In this document: positions 23,745 through 34,813 of the stretch, piece by piece | How positions within the stretch are numbered: position 1 is the first letter of the stretch | Layout: every line of letters begins with the position of its first letter | NCBI GenBank assembly: GCA_963969495.1 | Contig: OZ018322.1 | Location: 157,200,848 to 157,264,847, forward strand | Direction of reading: 5' to 3' | Length of the DNA: 64,000 bases | Source: Ceratothoa steindachneri | Lineage: Eukaryota > Arthropoda > Malacostraca > Isopoda > Cymothoidae | Notes under the pieces: model-generated | Databases searched by the model: none | Told to the model about the DNA's origin: nothing | The model's input: the letters and a program-made list of their open reading frames with translations, nothing else | Program-made: the position numbers and the translations under genes

Positions 23745-24180
23745 AATGGCCAAAAACATCGGACATTAAGTAATAATAGTCTATAGTACGAAAGAGTGTA
23801 AAAAATAGCAAAAAATAGCGAATAAATAACGATAATAAAGTGATTAGTGCGAAAAATAAATAATAACAACGGAAAGTGAATAACGATAATAAGTGAATAA
23901 ATAGCGATAATATAGTGACTAAATTAATGGTTAAAACAAGTTATGGATAATAATGAAAAGTGAATAAATAAAGTAGAAAAGCGAATAAATAACGATAATA
24001 TAGTGATTAAAACAAGTGACTAAAATGAATAATGATTAAAACAAATTATTGATAAATAATCTAAATTGCGAAAAGTAAATAATATTAACAAAAAGTGAAT
24101 AAATAATGACACTAAAGTGATTAAAATGTTTAAAATAAATAACCAGACATGACTAACATAAATAACAACGAATAAAAGAA
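23745..24180. repeat. A-rich degenerate tandem of about 22-bp units
   Basis: Repeated variants of GTGAATAAATAACGATAATA over some 430 bp, increasingly diverged to the right. It directly follows the LINE ORF1 fragment and may be expanded 3' tail sequence or a separate minisatellite. Confidence 0.7.
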
Positions 24181-24519
24181 TAACTCAAATTGGAAATATG
24201 TAAATACTATAGTAATTGAATGTGACCAAAAATGGTATATGGTTATATTAAAATTTAATAATGTGAACAACCTATTTTAAAAGTTAGTAATATGTTTTTT
24301 ATACAAAAATCAACCCAATAAATGTATAATATTAAAGATAAAAATAACTAACGTTTAGATTAAAAAAATATGATCCCCCGACAATTCCTGGGGAACCCCT
24401 TTATTTCTTACTCATACTCATATCTAACTCTTTTCCGCTAATTTTACGAAAACTTTCACCACTATTACCATTTATTTTTTTACATATATATATTAAATTT
24501 TAAATATTTGTAAAAACTT
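24181..24519. other. Rest of the insertion in Gypsy RT
   Basis: AT-rich sequence between the A-rich tandem and the point where the Gypsy RT resumes on the minus strand. No motif seen. Confidence 0.4.
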
Positions 24520-25700
24520 ATTGTATTTCTGTCTCTACGAACCAAATCCATTTTCGTGAATACTTTCATTCCATGCATACTATACACACACTCAGCCACC
24601 ACACACATCGAAAACTAATGTAAAAAGCTCACAAAGTGCATGAGAGCCAAGGTTATGCAGATACACCCACAAAGGAAAAGTCTTTTAAAATATAGACGAA
24701 TGTGCTTGGAATCGTTTTTCACCTTTCCTTTGTGGGTATACCTACATTGAAAACTAATAATTCGACGTTCTTTCATTCACCTTTCGATTGACAATACAAA
24801 TTTGAAGCTTCCATCGGACTTTCTTACAGGTACAACTGGGCCATTCTACGCACTCTCACGTGCTTCAATCACACCGCTCTCTTCTACCTCCTCACGCTGC
24901 TTCTCTATTTCTTGAGAAGCGGAGAGAGGGAAATGACGAGGTCTTTAGTATATGGGCGTCATTTGTCAACAGAATGTTATATTCTAGTAAATAAGAATTA
25001 CCGAAAAATTCATCTCCTTGTCTTAAAGGAACCTCTTCTCTCCCACATCAACCTGTAAATTTTCTGCTTGTCATATTCACTCAGCCCTTCTCCCAATTTC
25101 ACTTTGGCAACTAACTCACCATACTCCCCATCTTCCTACGCCACGTGACCAGAAAACATATTTGCATTCGTCACATAGACATCCTTTTTTAAAAATATAC
25201 AATCACACTCAATGTAACCAACTTATCCCCAGTACGTATCACTCTAAAGCATTTCATTCGTAAACATCGTAACACCTGTACACATACTCTTGGTTTCTTC
25301 AGATAAATTACCGATAAAAAAAATGTTCAATCATTCTTACTTTATATTTTGCACTATCACCATTAAAATAAACTTATTCTCATCGCCATTGCTTATTCTT
25401 ATGTCTGGACTCCATCCAACCTCCACACTAGATACTCCATCCCTTTTCAATGGTATATTCTCACTAGCAAACACGTTCAGTTCCTTCATCAAATTGAATC
25501 TCAACCTTTTGCTTTCTCAATCCATCCAAACTATATCCACTTTCATAAGTTCCATTAACATTCATGCCTTCAAATGCTTCTCGAAATTCCACATTCACCT
25601 AACAACCTCTATCTATCAATGCAAGGGTCTCTCGCCTTCCACTTTTAAATATCACACATATGCATTTATTCTCTCACTCACTCTAATACATTCAGCATCT
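24520..25700 (-). pseudogene. pol: Protease-RT linker and RT start of Gypsy-OTU element
   Basis: On the minus strand: a diffuse linker (25700-25000, including KVKLGEGLSEYDKQKIYRL) and the RT entry block EIEKQREEVEESGVIE. Then come NGPVVPVRKSDGSFKFVLS (24920-24790) and, after a small inverted-repeat insertion, SMHGMKVFTKMDLVR at about 24590-24530. That last block normally runs straight into GYYQIP, which is found instead at 22645, so the intervening 1.8 kb is an insertion. No protease DTG/DSG was identified. Confidence 0.78.
24660..24745. repeat. Small inverted repeat (miniature element?)
   Basis: AGATACACCCACAAAGGAAA at the left and, in reverse complement, AGGTATACCCACAAAGGAAA at the right, with about 40 bases between. 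It splits the RT reading frame of the Gypsy-OTU element, which supports a secondary insertion. Confidence 0.65.
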
Positions 25701-25823
25701 TGAGGAGACCCTTTCTTGCACATTCATTACTCCCACACTAGTGGGTTCCACTATAGGAACCTCTCACTACTCAGTTTTTCCGCTTTGTATTTTCCCTAGC
25801 AGTAACAGTATTCGTTCTCTCAG

Positions 25824-25888
25824 TTTCGATCTATGCGATCATTCTTCATCGATAAAAGGGGAAAGACAGAGTATCGCATAGATCGAAA
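25824..25888. repeat. Perfect 16-bp inverted repeat
   Basis: TTTCGATCTATGCGAT at 25824-25839 and its exact reverse complement ATCGCATAGATCGAAA at 25873-25888, with a 33-base purine-rich loop. Partial pairing continues outward (CTCAG/CTGAG). Confidence 0.85.
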
Positions 25889-28772
25889 GCTCAGCAATTA
25901 AAGTCAAGTTTGGTTTTATCAAATACATTTCATTTAAAAAATAGATGAACTTAGGAGAATAATTGCAAACATTGTATGGTTCCATGTAGTTGCAGTTGCT
26001 GAAAATATTCATGGCCTTTGTTTGGAATTGTTATAAAAACTGTGTTGAATCAAAACTAAGAAAACAGCTTGAAGGCATTAACACTGATAAATGATTAAAT
26101 TTGTACAAAAATTGACGAAATTTCATCTGAATTAGAAAACTAGCCTGTTAATAAACTAAAGAAATGATAAATTCTAAATTCAAATTGACGAATCTATAAT
26201 AATTGCCTCAAGAGTAGTTTTTATGGTATACGTCCCTTTCATAGATGATGTCTTCGAAATTTCTAGACAAATGGTGCTCGTAAACTTTTAGATATTAACA
26301 CTTCTTCACTATTGATTTTTGAGGCCATAAAATCTTGCTTTGGCGAAAATCCTGTACCCTTGAAAATTTTGTACATTTGGTGCAGCAGATGGTGCACAAT
26401 CCAGGGTTTGTAAGGATGAGGGATTTATTCCTCAATTAAAATAGATGCGACCTTCTATTCTTATAGTGCATTGTATTCTACACAGCCATTTTCCAGTTGC
26501 CGAAAATATAGAGGAGGGTTTTCATGAGTCACTGACATTAGTTATTTGAACGATTGATAATATTAAATCTCCCAACAAATATGACAGATTGTTCAAAATA
26601 TTTTTGCACTGATAGCCAAGAGCAGCACATAAGACTTATTCTGCCTACATAATTCCGTGGATTTCAAAAGGTAACTTCTTGGTAAATTTTATAGGCCTAT
26701 TTGATACAGTAGTTAACTCTCTGGAAATAAAAGTAAGGAAAATTTGGCACAGGAAATAAGAAACCACAAAAGTGGCTTCCATTTTTTGGGCATGGATTTT
26801 TCAAATATTTAATGAAGTTTTACTCAAGTTTTAAGGTAAATTACGCCATTCCTAGATTACAATTGTGTTCTGAAAGCCTTTACTCAAAACTTAAGATTGT
26901 TTCAAATCAATATAAGGCAGAAATAATCCAAAGGCATGCACGAGTTAAGAGAAGTAATTGGCCATCTTTCAGACAAAACTAATAAAAGACAAGCAGAATA
27001 TTTATTGAAATTGAAGGAAAAACTAAGCATTCGATTTTCAGATTCACAGTATTTATATTCAAGTTCAACCATAGATGATAGTCGTACCTTTCAGTTTTGA
27101 ATGCAAGTAAAATTTCGAAAGAAGTGGAATAACTGCATTATGGTTCTCAAAAAAATCTAAAAAGTAAAAAGGATATATACTTGCGAGTAGACATAAGATT
27201 AAAACTTTTCAATTTAACTCCAGATATTATAAGATATCTCCTACTCTTTATATATTTATAAATAAAGTGAAATTGGTTAGGAAAATGGTAAAAATTATTA
27301 TTTCTAAGTAAACCGAAAAGTTCGTGAAAATGTGATCTTTGATTAGCAACAATGTTGTCTTCGTAAGAGTTTTAATTTATAATGATGGGGAGCAAGCTAG
27401 CCTGCTCAAATGAAGAAGTGTAATTGCAATATTATGCCTTTCAAATCTCTACGGCATGCCCCAATTTCAGAATGGCTTCAGCGCAGAGGTTTCTCTTAGC
27501 GAAAGTAATATGCCAGGCCAATTACCATGAAATCACAGGAGCAAGACCTCAAGTCAAAGGTGATTCCATCATTCATTCAATCATTTGAAAGGACTGCAAC
27601 TAGTTTATTCCCTTCATTTGTTAAGTTAGTCTTGCTACAAGTCAGTTCTTCCACTTTATCAGTCTTTACTTAGTAAAAAGTGTCACCTTCCTGATAATCA
27701 ATAAAATAATACAAAGACTAAAATTTCAATTGTTTCTTTCAATCTAACACTATGGGAACATACTAAAAACGCTATAGGGTGGCTAACATTATGCAATTCC
27801 TTCTCAGATTTCACTATCTACATATTTCCTTTACCATTTTTAGCTAGTGATTAAACCTCTCAGCACGTGGCAACAACTCTTGAACGCAACATTTACTCAT
27901 TACATCCATTGCTGTCTAGTAATTAGGGATACTAAGGGGTCTTCTACCTATTTATATTTGAATAAGCCCAGCTGGTTTTGCCCCAGCAGAAGAAAGAATG
28001 ACTTTGCATAAGCTGCTTATACCATCCACTCCATCCTCACCTTAACTTCGTTGTTATGTACGAACGAGATTCGTCAAGAACAATTTTGCTTTTATTAAAA
28101 CATGATAAACACTGACTTACATAATGTTGCAACCGTTCACTCTTTCTTGGTCTTTGTTAGTTGCCTTAATTCTAAAATCATAACTAATTTTAAAAAATTT
28201 TAATTGATTTATTTTAGGAATACACTTTATTTCTTATTTCCTCGCTCACTCATCTTTTTAGGGAGCTAACTAGCCGCATTGAAGCTTGTTTATGCTGGTA
28301 AATTAAGCAACATGAGGTTGGGTTAGTCATGGGAAGGAGTGTACAGGATTTGGTTAACTCTGATTAGGTGTTTGATATGTAGTGCAGTAGCTACCTATTG
28401 TTCGAAATTTCTATTAAACTGTATTCCAAATAGAAGGGACTGAAGCCGCATTAGTTTTCATTTGGAAGTCTTTCTTACGCTAATTGAGAATGGAGAAATT
28501 TGTCTAAATTTAGGTTGCAATTTCTTCTATTATATTTATTTAATATCTTTTCAAGTTCAAACACGATAAGAAAATCACCGCTTGTACTTTCTAATAGTAA
28601 ATTATATTTCTGTAAAACTTATTTTTGTTAAGTTTGATTAGCTTACGAAACAAACGAAGTTAAAGACTGCTCTTAGTAAAATTTGCTCAAGATGAATGCA
28701 CGCTAATTTCTCTGGGAAATCGCAAAGAAGATTTGATTTTGTGCTTCAATAGCATATCCAGTATATAATTAT
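25889..28772. other. Non-coding stretch of 2.9 kb
   Basis: No open frame above 60 codons, no element ends and no RNA gene recognised. Confidence 0.5.
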
Positions 28773-28940
28773 CTAAACGATATTAATTGAATATGCAAAG
28801 GAATATTAAGTGACATGAAAGATGCAATTATTCACTTCCACGGAAATTGCTAATGGTAATTAATAAACTATTATTGCACAGAATATTTCCCTTCACTTTG
28901 GGCAATTTGAAAACACTTTAATTATAAAAATTGGTAACGA
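28773..28940 (+). repeat. Dispersed repeat, copy 1
   Basis: Shares with 38485-38625, in order: AACGATATTA, AATTATTCA, ACGGAAATTGC, TTCCCTTCA and TGAAAAC. The copies are diverged and the ends undefined. Family unknown. Confidence 0.55.
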
Positions 28941-29574
28941 TACATTTTAACGTACATATAGTAATTTATTGATAACGTGCGGAGTAAACTAAAAGTTCCT
29001 TGAGTTCTCGGAAGTTGTGGCCACCGCTGGCACAACTTACATCACTCTTACTGCTGGAACTAAACTGTATGCCAGTAAGACCTTCTGCTTAGATTCATCC
29101 TTCAAACCAACGATAGCAGTGATTGCTTGGAGTCACTTGAGAAGAATTTTAAAATATATACAATACCTACCCTGAGGGTTACCAAGGAAACAGATTATAT
29201 TTTGTGCTTTTGTAAGATAAATAATTAATTTAACTATATTAAATGAATATTCGAACTATTATGATAATACATAAAATATGGATTTATTAACCTGAATGAA
29301 AATTGAGAATAAAATTTAATTAACAATATTAAATAGAATATTGCTTTGCGCCTTATGTCTAAGTTAGTGACTTGCGCGAAGTGAATTTAATACGCTTAGA
29401 GTTCAGTGAAGGTATATAAGAGCACGTGTAGAGCGGAACAAGCCGGATCTATGGCTTCGATGTCTAGCAGTTCGTTGATCAGGAACAAGTGAATGCCTTC
29501 CACCAAGCAAGTGCGTAAAGGATTAGAGAGGCACGGCCCGTAGAGGATGTTATCATGGATACCAGCGAGAGATG
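28941..29574. other. Non-coding; TATA-like box at 29413
   Basis: GGTATATAAGAGCACGTG at 29411-29428 looks like a core promoter, and a GC-richer transcript-like stretch follows. It could be the LTR promoter of some element or chance. No frame follows it on the plus strand. Confidence 0.3.
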
Positions 29575-31480
29575 TTATTGTCTTAAAATATGGGGAGCGT
29601 TGTAACCATTCTTCTTGGAGTGTTCAGAAATTGTACTTAAGAGCTTGACTGACTTATCTCTCTGTTGAGGCCATCCATTTCCCACGAGTCTCAGCCGAGC
29701 ACTAAAATTCGATAGTAGAAAAAAAAGGAATTTAAGTGTGAAACGAGACATCCATTCTTTTCCTTTGAATTGATGATAGTCCTGCTCTTGTGACGTTGGT
29801 CTCCTTGCCATAAAAGCACCTCTTTCTAAGTTAACATTGTTAAATGAGTGTTGATGGAGCTTTGAGCGTTGGTTATTTGCGTAGACAAAAGTCTAGTGAG
29901 GCATGACTTTCTAGATATTTGGTCAAATGAACCTCGATTTTTTAAGTAGTTTGAATTTAGTGATGAAAAAGAAGGTGCAGAGCAGCGAAAATACTAACGA
30001 GAGACATTTTTCAATTTGAGTGTAGCGGAGCAGTCGAATATGTCAATGAGGTCGTAATCTTTATTTGCTAGGGTAAAAATTGCGTAGTAGACCTGCTAAG
30101 ATGTATATTTCCTCAAAATGTTAAATGTCGGTAATAAATGGAGAGGTATAATCCATCTGTCAACATTCGAGTGGGGAATGGCGATTCGAATTGGTCAAAA
30201 TCGCAGATAGGATTCCTCTTTGGTCTATATATATAGGGTAAAAATTCACTTAGCATCTTGGATAAGAAGTGTATGGGACTCCCTCCTTTCTTTTTACCTT
30301 GTTTCAACACCTATACTACCTCGTCATTGGATGCGCCTGGTTTTAGAGAAAGATCGCCTAAAGGGGGCGCTTGCATAAACGTGTGGGCAGCAAAAAGGCT
30401 TTTTACTGTATTCAAAGCATAGAGGTCTTAATCTGTTGACGTGATTATAGAGTTCTTTTTCCAAGTTCCCACTGAGCGGAGCCCAGATAAGTAACGAGTT
30501 TTAAAGTAAGAGATTTGCTCCTCAAGAGTCAAACTTGCCGACAAAATGTCGTCCAGTAAGACAAAGAGGTAGTCGATACCTAACAACAGTGAGACGATCA
30601 ATTCTAAAAATTCTGGGCTACACTTTTTCGGCCTGCAGGCAATCTGACCCACTCAAAAAGACCACACCGTGAGATAGCTAAGTTTTATTAATTGAATCCG
30701 AATAAACGTCTATTTGATTATATGTTTTTACCAGGTCAACCTTAGAGAAGATTAATTTTTCGAGCAGATTAGCAAAAAAATCCATCACATCTGACACTGG
30801 GTACAGTGTCTTTGTGAGGGTATTAGGCTAAAATTACCGCAGGGTCTAATTTAACATTAAAAATTGGTAAACTTATCTGGAGTGGCTGCCCATTTGACTT
30901 TGAAAGGGTGGATGATACCGGTGCGTAACGTCCTCTTAAAGTCCTTTGACAATGCGAGTTTGTGTTGAGGAAGCATTCGTGCGAAGAAGTAGGTGGGAGT
31001 ACCATGGATGTGAATCTAGGGTGTAATTTCATTTATCCCTGGCTAATCGCCTTGAAATCAATATGCTGGGTTGTCAAAATTGCGTTCCGAGGATTAAAAG
31101 TAATGTAAAGATATTGTCTCCGAAGATCGAGTGTAAAACCTTTGCCACGATGAATTTCCCAGCGATAGAGCATCAAAAACCAAGGCTGAGTGTGAGCCGT
31201 TTTTCGCAGTAGGTTTGGATTGAGGTACAGTTTGTACCCTTTGCTTAGAGACAGAGTTGCCATATTTGAGGGAGAAAGATTCAATGGTAAAACTGGAAGA
31301 TGGTGATGGAGCTACACAGGAAAACACAGTGTTCTTTATTTCCACCTCCCCATACCTCCCTCTGAGTGACAGAAGGTCTTTAGTTTCCCTGAAACGAAAA
31401 AGGAAAAAAGAAATCACGATCATTTTCATAAAATCAGTGGTGGCACTAGCAGGGATATCCACGCCTCATGTTGAGAGTAA
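29575..31480 (-). pseudogene. pol: Second Gypsy pol remnant: protease region to integrase start
   Basis: Right to left on the minus strand. A protease-linker region (FTLDLRRQYLYITF, followed by ILTTQHIDF where ILGADFL is usual) is followed by the RT entry (SKSNGQPLQISL, frameshifted from SKWAAPLH-type) near 30900. RT blocks VSDVMDFFANLLEKLIFSKVD and NQIDVYSDSINKT lie near 30790-30690, and the catalytic box VLLDDILSAS near 30560. RNase H lies near 30280-30120 (PIHFLSKMLSE) and again near 30060. A zinc-finger-like integrase start (NGWPQQRDKSVKLL... SEHSKKNGYNAPHI) lies near 29690-29580. This is a different Gypsy lineage from the OTU-bearing one. It ends abruptly at 29575; the right side approaches the LTR at 31861. 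Confidence 0.8.
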
Positions 31481-31860
31481 ATGAGCGCGCCCTGCTAAAT
31501 GGGAAGTAGATGCGGAGAATACCTCGAATTTCTCCGTAGATTTCGCTATACGGCTTGGCAAAACCTGCTGCATATGTGATGGGGCGCACCGTAAAAAAAT
31601 AGCTCCTGGATGAGATCACTCTAATGAAAGCGTTTAGTTCGTCATTGTGACACCTTATTTAATGCAGCAGCTCCGTAAATGATAGATTAGCATGCTCCTC
31701 CTGCGTCAGGAGTTGCAGAGATTGAATCGGTGAATTTCTCCATTTTGCTCAAATATGGCATTGCATCGTCTGATCGATAACATGGGATTGATTGTTCTCT
31801 TGATACAGGGGTAAAAGTTTGAGAAATTCCTTGATTGTGAAAGAGAATAGGATCTCAGAG
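31481..31860. other. Probable upstream part of second Gypsy remnant
   Basis: Sequence between the protease-like region and the LTR at 31861. On position it would be the gag-protease junction of the minus-strand Gypsy; no gag motif was recognised. Confidence 0.35.
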
Positions 31861-33332
31861 TATGATAGAACGGGTTGAGGCAGCGTTAGTATCGACTCCT
31901 ATCACATATTATTTTATAACCACGATGCTCCCACGTGCATCTTCGCTTCGAAGCTTGGCGTCTTTTTGCAGCCACCGGATGTCAATGTTTAAACAAGGAG
32001 TTTATCGTCCCCCCGTTCGCCCCCATACGCCGACCTCACCAGATTGAGTTAGGCTTATGGGCAGATAAGGCATTGTTCCCCGCCTCTGCTGTGCATTCCC
32101 TCGAAGTTCATACTCCATTGTCTCCCACGCCAAGGTAGTGTCTCGACTATTTAGATCGAAACTTTACCACTATGATCAGATTAGGGATCCAGATTTTCGT
32201 CGCAAAACATCACCACGACCCTCTCTCACTTTGTGCGCCAAGGGACCTCGACCTTGAGATTCACCCTCACTTGTCCAGAAGGAGGACAAAATGCCTTGAG
32301 TGCCAAAGTTCAAGCATTCGCGACGCCGAGTCCAAAAGCATTCCCCTTCGTTGTTCAGAAAGAGAACAACGTTAGAACAGCCATTGTTCGTTCGAGCCCC
32401 GTTGGCTAGAAACGGTTTTCACCCTTTCCCCTTCGTTGTTCAGAAGAGAACACCATAGAACAGTCATTGTTCGTTTTGAGCCCTTCGCCAAGAAACGGTT
32501 CTCATCCCCTCCCTGTTGTTCAAGGAGAACAGCATTAGAACAGCCATTGTTCGTTTTGAGCCCTTCGCCAAGAAACCGTTCTCACCCCCCCACCTGTTGT
32601 TCAGAGGAGAACACGGCAGAACAGTCATTGTTCTTTTGAGTCCGTTCGCCATGAAGCGGTTCTCACCCTTTTCCCTTGTTGTTCAGAGGAGAACAACATT
32701 AGAACAGCCATTGTTCTTGAGCCCGTAGACAAGAGACAGTTCTCACCCCCCCCCTGTTGTTTGGAAGAGAACAACGTAGAACAGCCATTGTTCTTCAAGC
32801 CGTTCGTCGAGAAACGGTTCTCATTCCCAAGACGCCACGTCAGGATCATATTATCCCCCCCACCTTCGGCTGAAACTCGCCACGGACCGAGAATTCCTTC
32901 ACGTCGCCTTCCACTGCACGACTAGTATAAAGTTACGTAAGCCAAACGTTACCTTTGAGTACTTAACCCCTTTTGTCAATTCTATCCTGTGCTTTAAATG
33001 GTTTAGCGAACCATCCCATCCCTTTACCTCTATATTTGTTTTACCTTTTAAAATCCTTTAATCCTCGGATTAGCCCGAGCCCCCACGACCCTTTCCATTC
33101 TCTGCTTATGTCAATATTTTCCGTTTTGTGTTTGTTGAGAGTTATTATTAATAAAACTCTATTTTATTAATGATAGCAATATTATTATCCTTGAGCTTAG
33201 TTCCACTTCTTAAGCATATCAAAGATACATAAGATCGGCCCGCCAGACATTAACGCACTCTAAAGATAATTAAAGAAGTTCCCTCAACGAAGAATTATAT
33301 ATGGTATATCGTCGAGAGTCCATTCTACGACA
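31861..33332 (+). repeat. 5' LTR, copy 3
   Basis: It is 1472 bp, with first base pair TA instead of TG (one transition) and ending TACGACA. It contains about six tandem units at 32345-32830 and the AATAAA hairpin at 33147-33171. It aligns along its whole length with the 3' LTR at 36826, but has more tandem units. Confidence 0.92.
32345..32830 (+). repeat. Tandem 75-80 bp units inside 5' LTR
   Basis: About six units, each with GTTGTTCA(G/A)..GAGAACAAC and AGAACAG(C/T)CATTGTTC. Unit spacers are more variable than in the solo LTR. Confidence 0.85.
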
Positions 33333-33364
33333 TATATATATATATATATATACTATTTAAATTT

Positions 33365-33382
33365 GGTATCAGGTGTGTAAGG
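33365..33382 (+). promoter_or_regulatory. PBS-like site after 5' LTR
   Basis: TGGTATCAGGTGTGTAAG, about 30 bases after the LTR end and separated from it by a (TA)n tract. TGGTRTCAGRAG is the reverse complement of a tRNA-Leu-like 3' end and is used as primer site by several LTR elements. The wide spacing from the LTR is unusual, so the assignment is tentative. Confidence 0.45.
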
Positions 33383-33544
33383 TTTAACGCTATATCTTTG
33401 CAAACACTGGTCTCAGTCGAGTAAAGCATAGTGTTATTCGTTATAATAATAGAGTATAGTATTTCCCTTTTGTTTTAACGATTGCAAGCACCTTTTTTTT
33501 GAAACTTAAGAAGTTGGAGTAGCTCAAGGAACTGTTATAATAAT

Positions 33545-34018
33545 TTGTTTGTGTTTTTTGGTGATTATAGTCAGTGGTTATTTAGATCGAGAAACCAAGT
33601 ACGAATAGGTCAGTGCCCATATTTAGGTAGGCTAATTTCTCTAGAAGGCATAATTCTTGTTGCAAGGAATTTTAGTTGGTTGACTAGTACGCCTCCAAGT
33701 GCAAAGATGACTCAGTTCGAAATCTTTAAAGCGCAAGGAGAGTCCTTGGGACGTTCCGGAAAAGAACTAATTGAGTACATTCAAGAGGAGCAAAGAAAAG
33801 AGGAAGAAACAGAAATACAACGAGAAGAACCAAAAAGAGAAATCCAACGAGAAGAACAAGAAAGAGAAAGAGAATTTCAACGAGAAGAAAGAGAAGAACG
33901 GAGAAGACAAGCTGAGCTTCACCATCAGATTGAATTAGCTCGTGTTGAAGCAGAGATACAGTCCGCCAGTTCCCGTTCCGAAGGCCTCCTCCCCCAATAT
34001 CTCACTAAAGCTCTCTAA
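33545..34018 (+). pseudogene. gag: Gag N-terminal part, coiled-coil
   Basis: The likely start is the ATG at 33707 (MTQFEIFKAQGESLGRSGKE), since the upstream 54 codons show no gag character. A Glu/Arg/Gln-rich stretch follows (EEQRKEEETEIQREEPKREI and on, about 60 residues) with strong coiled-coil character. Near 33960 the frame is lost by a single-base indel and gag continues in the frame of 33942-34532. The last 19 codons of this frame are out-of-frame readthrough. Confidence 0.75.
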
Positions 34019-34532
34019 TTTCAAGGATGGAAAGGATTTCGGAGTATTTTTAGCCCACTTCGAAAAAATCCTCGAAATCAATAACATGGATCTGGAGGCT
34101 GAAGGTGTAGCCAGATTACTTCCCCTGTTAAATTGCAAATTGCGCGAAATTTTTATATCTTTACCATCTAAGTGTACAATTAACTACAGCACCTTAAAAG
34201 CTGAGTTATTGGCCGCTCATAATATGACTCCCGATTTCTACCGCCAAGAATTTCGAAGAGGTCGTATTAAACCAAGACAGACGTTCCGTCAATTCGGATA
34301 CACTCTTCAGAGGAATTTTGAATTTTGGTTAGAAACCTCAAAGGTTGATCTGAACTACGAGTCCTTAACAGACTTCATGTTGCGAGATCAATTTTTGGCG
34401 TCTCTCCCGACGGAGATCCGCGCGTTCGTTAAGGATCGTCGGTGCCAGACCTTTAAAGAATGTGCCGAAGAAGCGGATGTCTATGCCGCAAGCCATAATT
34501 TATACCCAAAGGAGAATCGAACTTCTCACTAA
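33942..34532 (+). pseudogene. gag: Gag with SCAN-like domain
   Basis: From about 33963 the frame reads PKASSPNISLKLSNFKDGKD, then FLAHFEKILEINNM, typical of retrotransposon gag. From residue ~100 comes FYRQEFRRGRIKPRQTFRQF, then a WLETSK...LTDFMLRDQFLASLP segment and TEIRAFVKDRRCQTFKECAE. These match in order the helices of the vertebrate SCAN domain (F-R-x-F-x-Y, L-L-x-L-E-x-F-L-x-x-L-P, W-V-x-x-x-x-P-x-x), a domain known to derive from a Gypsy gag. It stops at 34532, before the zinc knuckle, so the gag end is also broken. Confidence 0.78.
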
Positions 34533-34700
34533 TCCCCCTACAAGGAAAGAAGGAAGGATTCGCGCCCCTTCACAGGAAAATCGACGAAGTTTCCGAGCCC
34601 CGTAAAACCCTAAAACTTCTTTCCCCCAAACCAACAACGGGACTCAAAACCTCCCGTTAAGATTTCTCATCCATCTCTCTTCCCGAAGCGACCAATCATA

Positions 34701-34742
34701 TGCTTCACCTGTGGTGTAGAAAACCACATGAGCTGAAATTGC
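34701..34742 (+). pseudogene. gag: Gag zinc knuckle with in-frame stop
   Basis: Codons read CFTCGVENHMS-stop-NC: a CX2CX4HX4C knuckle in which one codon inside the last spacer is TGA. The Cys and His ligands themselves are intact. Confidence 0.8.
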
Positions 34743-34813
34743 CCCCAAAACTCTAGGCTTAAAGGTGGACCAGCCCACCAAGTTCACCAGATAAATGCAA
34801 CCTCGGCTCCCCG

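Larger units (their letters stand above)
17560..25700 (-). mobile_element. Old Gypsy element with OTU-like segment, twice interrupted
   Basis: Minus-strand Ty3/Gypsy pol read from right to left: protease-RT linker and RT start (25700-24760), RT (24640-24520 and 22690-22290), RNase H (22290-21700), OTU-like segment (21660-21300), integrase (20600-19622), C-terminal tail (18069-17560). It is interrupted by the solo LTR 18075-19616 and by about 1.8 kb (22684-24520) that holds a LINE ORF1 fragment. No gag or LTRs were recognised. All frames are broken. Confidence 0.8.

Noticed and set aside
29411..29428. Promoter of a host gene (TATA-like box)
   Set aside because: No coding frame or transcript feature follows; TATA-like strings are common in this AT-rich DNA.
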